From positions 1,443,684 to 1,507,683 of the forward strand of contig CAKMRJ010004445.1 of assembly GCA_928212115.1 (NCBI GenBank): a stretch of 64,000 nucleotides of DNA. Direction: 5' to 3'. The notes below the pieces were generated by a model. That model worked only from the letters and a program-made list of their open reading frames with translations, made no database searches and was not told the DNA's origin. This document shows, in pieces, positions 58,150-64,000 of the stretch (its first letter is position 1; the number at the start of each line of letters is the position of its first letter). Source of the DNA: Lactuca virosa. Taxonomy: Eukaryota > Streptophyta > Magnoliopsida > Asterales > Asteraceae. Made by a program: the position numbers and the translations under genes.

Positions 58150-60035
58150 AACTTCTCCATTGGCTGCCACCTTCGTTGGCACCAAGCTCACCTCCTCAAA
58201 AACCACCGAACTTGTACCTACTTCTCACCAACAAATCTGCCCCTCCTACCCAATGAGCACTAGGTATCGATGCAGAATCATTAAACCTATCCAACGTCTC
58301 ATCATTCACACCGAAAATCTCTCTCCAATTCTCAGAGCCACTCTTGATCTTAAAGATCCAAACAGGAAGTTCGTTATGCATGATGAATATGATGTGTTAT
58401 TAAAATATGGCACATACGTCCTTGTACCCCCGCCCCATGGGGGTTAATGTGGTTTGATCTATATGCTTATATAAACATAAATTTCATGATGATAGATCTC
58501 TTAGGAGATACAAATAAAGACTGGTCGCAAACAGAAAAAGTCAACAACTTGGAATTGACAGTGAGGAAGCCCATGACTGCTCATACGGTTCTTAATCTTG
58601 TCATTTCTCGTAATTGGCCGATCCACCAACTCGATATGAAAAAGACGTTCCTTCATGATCCTATTTTCAAGAATCTTTTTATTCTCCAACCTCCCGACTT
58701 CGATGATCCCCAGAGACAAAATCATATTTTTTGGAAGTAAAAGTCCTTAAATGGCCTAAAACATGGCCCCCGTGCTTTGTTTCAAAGACTTTCCAATCAT
58801 GCTCTATGGTTTGGATTTACTCATAAATAAATCTGAATCATCTATATTTATATTACAATGAGGGGGTGACATGGTATATTTGTTGGATTAGGTGTCTAAG
58901 CCCATAACTATAGTTGGTATGTACTTGATTTGATTGTAGCATGGTCCTTTTGGGTTACCTTCACCCTAGCAACTTGACAGGATGATTTTGGAGAGAGTGG
59001 TTGATAAATGATTTGTTAATGTATTATCAGAATAATATATTAATTGGAAATCATGTTATTTAATTAGTATTTAATCAAAAATTAATTTGGAAATAATTTC
59101 GGGATTAAAGGAACTAATTAAAGGAACATGGGCTATTTTGCAAATCATTGATAGTTGTGAAACTGGGCTGATGGACTCCTTAATTAGGAGTGGACGAAAT
59201 TCTATAGGGATGCCCTATAGATTTCGTCCAAGGCTTTCTAATGGGAGGTGAATGGGTTGCTTAAGCCTTAAGCAGGAAATTAGGGTTTCCTCCAGAAGCC
59301 CTAGCAGCCCTCAGCTATATAAGGAACCCTTAGGCTTAGGATTTTCAGCCACTGCTTGCTTCAAAGGAACCGTAGCCGAAATTCTAAGAGCTTCCTTCTC
59401 TCTCATTCTCATCTTCTTGCTAGTGGTGTTTGTGAGCCATTAGAGGTGTAATATTTAAGGCACTAAGCTTTCAAGAGTCAAGGATCTACAAGGAATACTT
59501 GTTATTACTACATAACAAGCAAGGTAAACTCAAAATCCTTTTTGTTATATGATTTTCGAAAATTGTAAGCTAGATGTAGAGTTTATTGCTTTGGTATTCA
59601 ATTTCATGTTCAACTAGTGAAAAACTTAGATTCAAAGCAACTAGGGTTGCATGATCACATAGGATGTTGTTATGCTCATAACCAAACAATATGTACTTCT
59701 TTATGTATATGACATTATCCTTATGAAATCTAGCGCGGTTCTTCTCCGGTAGATGATTTCATCTCTTAGTGCTAAGTTCTCCATGACTGATCTCGAAGCA
59801 TTGAAATATTTTCTAAGAATCTCTAACACTCAATCACCCAATGGCATGTTCCTATCTCACCATTAATATGCTTATGATATTCTCAAGCACTCTCACATGA
59901 TATATGCTAAACCATTTCATACTCATGTTGACCCATATGTAAAACTTGGTGCCAATGGCACTCTAGTTCCATATCCTTCTTTGTACCCTAGTCTAGTAAG
60001 AACACTTCAGTATCTTATTTTTACCCACACTAAAA
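58150..60035 (+). pseudogene. Old Ty1/copia RT remnant, split by a solo LTR
   Basis: Before the insertion: LRATLDLKDPNRKFVMHDEYD, RNWPIHQLDMKKTFLHD, LQPPDFDDPQ and SLNGLKHGPRALFQR are copia RT. After it: LLYVYDIILMKSS, where the active site reads YVYD for YVDD, then FSMTDLEALKYFLRIS, QSPNGMFLS and LGANGTLVPYPSLYPSL. A segment between about 58440 and 58550 is eroded. It differs clearly in sequence from C1 and belongs to another copia lineage. Several stops are present. Confidence 0.8.
58881..59688 (+). mobile_element. Solo copia LTR (C1/C2 family)
   Basis: 808 bp, TGTTGGATTAGGTGTC to ACCAAACA. It is flanked by ATATT (58876-58880) and ATATG (59689-59693), a target duplication with one mismatch. 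The copia RT reading continues on both sides, so it landed in the old RT remnant. No primer site follows. A TATA box (CTATATAAGG) lies near 59315. Confidence 0.85.
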
Positions 60036-60453
60036 TTTCATTTTTTCCATATCATCTATACAACATAACATAAATACCTTTGTTACTCATTGTGGTGGAC
60101 CCAAGTCATTAATCTCGATCTTCTGATTAAAACACCCAAACATTTTGTAATAATTACTTTTTTTCTTCCTGGATCTAGGTTTGTAAATACTGATAGAATA
60201 TGATTGCGATAAGTTTGGTAACGTTCAAACAAATGTTAGGTGCAGTGTGTTTCTAAGATACAAGGAAAGGATGGGTTTCGAGAAGATTCTATGAGAGACG
60301 ATGATGAGAGATATAAAGGTTTGTGTCGTTGATGTAGATAAATTATAAAGGAGAATGGATTGACAAACTGAGTTATGAGGGTGAAATGCTAGTAAGTGAA
60401 AAGGGAGTTAAGTTTTTTCTTGCCTATATGTTATATTTAAGTAATAATATAAT
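60036..60453. other. No gene recognised
   Basis: About 420 bp between the copia remnant and the next LTR. I see no coding sequence or repeat structure. Confidence 0.5.
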
Positions 60454-62020
60454 TGTAACATCTGTTTCACGTAAATGATTCCTTTATGTTTTTGGCAATT
60501 AAATTAAGTAATGTGGGTTTTGTGATGACCATGGTGTGGTGAAGGGTACACCACGACATGGTTATGGTCTTATGAAACGCGCATCATTTTTATGCACAAC
60601 GACATAGCAAGGTAATGTCCACGACGTGGTGACTGCCACAGTGTAAAACCTAAACGTCCAAGTTTTGGGCCTTATATAAGGGATGTAATGGCTAGGGTTT
60701 TCACATCGTCAACCTCCATCACCTCCCATCATCATTGAAGAAACCCAAATCTTCATTTTTGATCTAATGAGCTCTTTGTGGTGATTTTTGCCTCTTGAAG
60801 AAGAAGATGAAGGTGTTATTGTTGCATTATTCCAACAATTAAGCCTCTCCCTCATCACCTTGCATAGATTTTGGACCCTTGTAAGTCCTCAAGCTTCTAC
60901 CTTTTTTGTCCAAGCAAGGTAGATCTATGTTTTTGTCGACTCACCTCCATGTTTAAGGTGGTTGGAGTGTGGGATTTCATAAGTTGGCAACTTTATGAGT
61001 CCTTGAGGTTCCTTTGTGACCTCTTGTCCTAGATCTGGAAAGTTATTTATTTATGTCTTGCATGCATGAGATCTTAATCTCATTTTCACCATTTTGACCT
61101 AGTTTGAGCTCAAGACATGAATTGCACATGCATGTCTATAAAGCAACGATTTTTATGGATTATTGGGAATAAGAAGGCCCTCTAGAAAGTGTTAATGTGT
61201 AGCTTGAAGGATTAAGGGCTTAATGCATTAAGACTGATCTGTGTAGCACCCATGTTGTGGTGGGTTTGTTCCCACGATGTGGCAATAAACAGTCCTCATG
61301 GCTGTTTCACGTTGCCACGACATGGCCTTTGGGTGTCCACGATATGGGGATCAGTTAGGGCCGACTTTGACCATTGAATTTTTTACCATGGTTAACTTTA
61401 GGGTTTTAGAGCATAGACTAAGAGGTTACTCATATATTGTGTTTAGGTGACTCATAGTACTGATCTTCGTTATCAGAGAGTTGTGTGTTAGTCTATTGTT
61501 TGTGAGGTGAGTCTTCTTACTATATTACCTATGTCATAGTAGGGTGCATGCTAGTCTAGTTGAGTCTTATATTCTAACTGTTGTTATATATGTTTATTGA
61601 GTTGCTGACAACTCTAGGGGTTGCTGATAGTCCACAGGGTTGTCGATAACCCATATGGTTGCTGTGAGCCCATAGGACTGTTGATAGTCCTCAAGACTGC
61701 TGATAGTCCCAAAGGTTGCTGATAACCCACAAGTGTTTATTATTTTATGATGTATATGATATTTTGGGGAACCCTCTAAGCTTTGTGCTTACGATTATGG
61801 ATTTAAATGTGTTTCAAGTAGTTTAGATGATCGTCGAAAGGCGAAGGCTTGACGGTACTCTTACATCTGCAGTTTTTGTGATTTCGCTTTTTATGACACT
61901 CATATATTTTGGGATGACTGTATTTTGATTTTTATGGTTTTTTATTTGGCTGTTCTTGAAAACAATGATTTTACTTAATTTAAAAATGAAATTTTTTGTT
62001 GTGAAAAATAGGATGTTAAA
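60454..62020 (+). repeat. Gypsy 5' LTR
   Basis: 1567 bp, TGTAACATCTG to GGATGTTAAA (an expected ACA end mutated to AAA). It holds several CCACGACGTGG-like palindromes (60551, 60619-60629, 61272, 61316, 61339) and a minisatellite of about 20-22 bp (61590-61740) built on GTTGCTGATAGTCC. Confidence 0.78.
61590..61740. repeat. GTTGCTGATAGTCC minisatellite
   Basis: About seven imperfect units of 20-22 bp such as GTTGCTGATAGTCCACAG and GTTGCTGATAACCCACAA. It lies in the LTR just before the part matching the end of other gypsy LTRs (AAGCTTTGTGCTTACG, shared with 14810 and 31920). Confidence 0.75.
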
Positions 62021-62039
62021 AGTGTGTATCAGAGCCCTG
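62021..62039 (+). promoter_or_regulatory. Primer-binding site, tRNA-Met, one base changed
   Basis: AGTGTGTATCAGAGCCCTG aligns with the usual AGTTGGTATCAGAGCC; the change falls in the TTGG part. Confidence 0.75.
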
Positions 62040-62169
62040 GTTTAAGGGATTTGGATGAACATTCATGTGATTCCAGACTCAAACTAAGGATCTAATTTTT
62101 TTTCATAAACCTTTTTGGAAAAATATCGATTCTTAAAGAAGGAAGGAGAAGATCAAGGGCAAGATTGAT

Positions 62170-62502
62170 ATATTCGTCACCGATAGTCGGGGGCTATTGA
62201 CCCAATGTGGGTGGATTTGGTTACCATATTACGGGGGAGTCCGCCAAATATTGTTAGAGTAGGTGCATAAGTGTAGGTTCTTGATTCATCTAGGAGCCAC
62301 AAAAATATATCGAAACTTGAGACTCAATTATTGGTGGCCCTGCATGAAGAGGGAGATAGCATGGTTTGTCGAGGGGTGCATAACCTGTCGAAAGGTGAAG
62401 GCCGAACATCAGAAACCACACGGTAAGTCGTAGCTTTTAGAGGTCCTTGTGTGAAAATGGGAGCAGATCAACGTGGACTTTATCACCAAGTTACGAAGGA
62501 CG
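62170..62502 (+). pseudogene. Gypsy integrase fragment
   Basis: The frame gives LIHLGATKIYRNLRLNYWW, PCMKREIAWFVEGCITCRKV and KAEHQKPHGK, then a stop, EVLV, another stop and KWEQINVDFITKLRRT. This is the HHCC finger and the start of the integrase core, closest in wording to G2. It has three stops and ends at the C4 insertion. Confidence 0.85.
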
Positions 62503-63255
62503 TGTTGGATTAATGTATAAGTCCATAACTATAATTGGTAAGACTTGACCCGACCCGTCATGGTCCATTTGGGTTGCATGGCATCATGCATTTGGATAGA
62601 CTATAATGAGAGAAATAACACTTAAGGTTGGTTAATATATTATAAGTTCTAATATATTAATAAGGTTATTTAATTAGTATTGATCAAGAATTAATTTGGA
62701 ATTAATTAAGTGATCAAAAGGAGACTAATTAAATATATGGGTTGATTGTGTAAATCATTCATTCTTATATATGTGGGCTTGTGATCCAAGATTCCTTATG
62801 TTGGACTAAGTCTATGGTGTGACCCATGGATACTCCATGGAGGTTAAAATCCATGGAGCATAAGGAATGGGTAAAGTTATGAGTTACATGGTGTAACCCT
62901 AATAGCCACCATATAAAAGAATCCCATGGCTCAAGAAATCGTGCACTAATGTGTGAGTGTGAGGGCTAGACGATTTCAAGGAGTGTTCAAGTTTCTCTCA
63001 AGTTATTCCAAGTGTATTTGGTGTTGTGTGAACCATTTGAGGTGTCACACTTAGGGCACTAGGCACTCAAGCTTCATGAAGACATTCTACATCAAAGAGG
63101 TATGTATTCTATCTTGTTATATTTATTATTTTGTATGCTAGATTAGGATAATACCTTGGATGTTCATAATTGTATGTATAATAGAGAAAACATAGATCCA
63201 AGGTATTTAGGGCTGCATGTACACTTAGGAGTGTTAGAATGCTCATAACCCAACA
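62503..63255 (+). repeat. C4 5' LTR
   Basis: 753 bp, TGTTGGATTAATGTATAAG to AACCCAACA. It is a divergent member of the C1/C2 LTR family. A TATA element (CATATAAAAG) lies near 62910. Confidence 0.88.
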
Positions 63256-63271
63256 GTGGTATCAGAGCCTA
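63256..63271 (+). promoter_or_regulatory. C4 primer-binding site, tRNA-Met
   Basis: GTGGTATCAGAGCCTA directly after the LTR end is complementary to initiator tRNA-Met. Confidence 0.9.
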
Positions 63272-63609
63272 GGCTTGTTTTCTTGTTATACTTGCAAAAG
63301 TAGCTAAAAAATCGAGTTGGATGCATATATTCGATTGTTTTGGCTGGAATTGGACTAGGAACATTACCCTAAGATGTTTTTGTACTTATAAACTTGTTTT
63401 TGATGTGGTAATGTTCATGCTAATCCAATTTCTAAGATAATTGTCATAATTTCAAGATTTGTATTAGTTTGTATGTTCATGGTAATTTCTTGAAGATTGA
63501 TTATTTGAATTATCTTGTTCTTATGAGGTTCTTAGATTAATAGAAAAGTTGTGTGAAATAGTTGTTTTCAATCCATTTTAATCTAAGAGTTGATTCCAAA
63601 GTGTGTTTT

Positions 63610-63985
63610 TGTAACTTGTCCTCAAGTTATATGAAAAGTCACATTTAAGAATCATAAAACTCATAAAAGTTGGCAAATGTTACAAAATGAAGAGTCTAGT
63701 TCTAATTAAATGGTTTTATGACTCTATAACTTGTCCTCAAGTTATGGAGGTTCAAGAGTCTCTTCATTAAATTAAAAAAACAAAGTGTAACCTTAATTTG
63801 TTCCATAAGATACAATAAAAAAAGTTATTTTTTTTTATTAATTAGTTTAAAGTCTTCCATAACTTGTCCTCAAGTTATGGAACTTGAAGAGTTTTTTTTT
63901 TTAATTAAAACTACTTTAAACTCATAAGTTATGGAATTAATTAGTTTTGAATAGTTTCAAAACTTGCCCTCAAGTTTTGGAATTT
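63610..63985 (+). repeat. Tandem hairpins in the C4 leader
   Basis: Four units about 105-130 bp apart, each with a stem of 7-9 bp and a YCCT loop: TAACTTG-TCCT-CAAGTTA (about 63612), ATAACTTG-TCCT-CAAGTTAT (about 63727), CATAACTTG-TCCT-CAAGTTATG (about 63857), AAAACTTG-CCCT-CAAGTTTT (about 63958). The last stem has swapped a T-A pair for A-T on both sides. The series runs to the window edge and may continue. Confidence 0.8.
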
Positions 63986-64000
63986 GAAAAGTTTTCACTT

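Larger units (their letters stand above)
60454..62502 (+). mobile_element. Gypsy element with deleted interior, left part
   Basis: 5' LTR (60454-62020), tRNA-Met primer site, short leader, then directly an integrase fragment (62170-62502). Gag, protease, RT and RNase H are missing, so a large internal deletion joins the leader to integrase. The integrase fragment is cut at 62502 by copia element C4. The rest lies right of the window. Confidence 0.78.
62503..64000 (+). mobile_element. Ty1/copia element C4, 5' end
   Basis: 5' LTR (62503-63255), primer site and 730 bp of leader up to the window edge. The element is inserted in the gypsy integrase fragment. GGACG (62498-62502) is the predicted target duplication. 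No coding sequence is reached. Confidence 0.85.

Noticed and set aside
58160..58447. Independent small host gene
   Set aside because: The residues fit the region before RT in copia polyproteins and are followed by RT motifs in the same orientation.

Overview
The window is plant nuclear DNA made almost entirely of nested LTR retrotransposons. I found no convincing host gene, tRNA, rRNA or CRISPR array. The element types (chromodomain Ty3/gypsy, Tat/Retand-like Ty3/gypsy with an antisense ORF, Ty1/copia primed by initiator tRNA-Met) point to a flowering plant. The many copies of the palindrome ACTCGNCGAGT in unrelated LTRs make me think of a composite, possibly lettuce (Lactuca); that is inference from memory of such sequences, not proof.

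Layout, left to right. 1-3818 is the 3' part of a Tat/Retand-like element: pol C-terminus, a hairpin-rich 3' region, an antisense two-exon ORF, PPT and 3' LTR. It sits in the 5' LTR of gypsy element G1. G1 spans 3819-32132 and has LTRs of about 3.0 kb. Its 5' LTR is interrupted again by chromovirus G2 (5587-14217, minus strand). Its decayed interior holds a solo LTR (18437-28811, TSD CTTTC). That solo LTR is split by a very young non-autonomous large-LTR element, G3 (19457-27676, minus, two 3333-bp LTRs, TSD ACGAG). G1 itself lies inside the Ty1/copia element C1 (right part 32133-36497). C1 lies in an old AT-rich sequence that reads like a decayed LTR (36498-37795, 48481-49687, 56810-56946). 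The same old sequence also received chromovirus G4 (37796-48475, minus, TSD AATTG, nearly intact pol) and copia element C2 (49688-56804, TSD GTAAT). Further right are an old copia RT remnant (58150-60035) split by a solo copia LTR (58881-59688), a gypsy 5' LTR with an internally deleted body (60454-62502), and the 5' end of a fourth copia copy, C4 (62503 to the window end).

No element here is fully autonomous as read. G4 is closest: its 928-residue RT-RNaseH-integrase-chromodomain frame keeps every catalytic residue I looked for, but gag and the gag-pol junctions carry stops and single-base deletions. G3 has no gag or pol, yet it is the youngest insertion, so it must have been mobilised in trans.

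The most unusual signal is not a gene. At least five unrelated elements carry arrays of very small inverted repeats. In several arrays the loop is conserved while the stem changes on both sides at once: TTCC loops in G2 LTRs (GGAA, a GNRA loop, on the element's sense strand), a C(UUCG)G hairpin array in the solo LTR, TTAG loops in the Tat-like 3' region, a 7-9 bp stem with a YCCT loop in the C4 leader, and GTTTACGG/CCGTAAAC stems in G4 LTRs. This looks like repeated emergence of structured RNA or DNA arrays in LTR retrotransposons.
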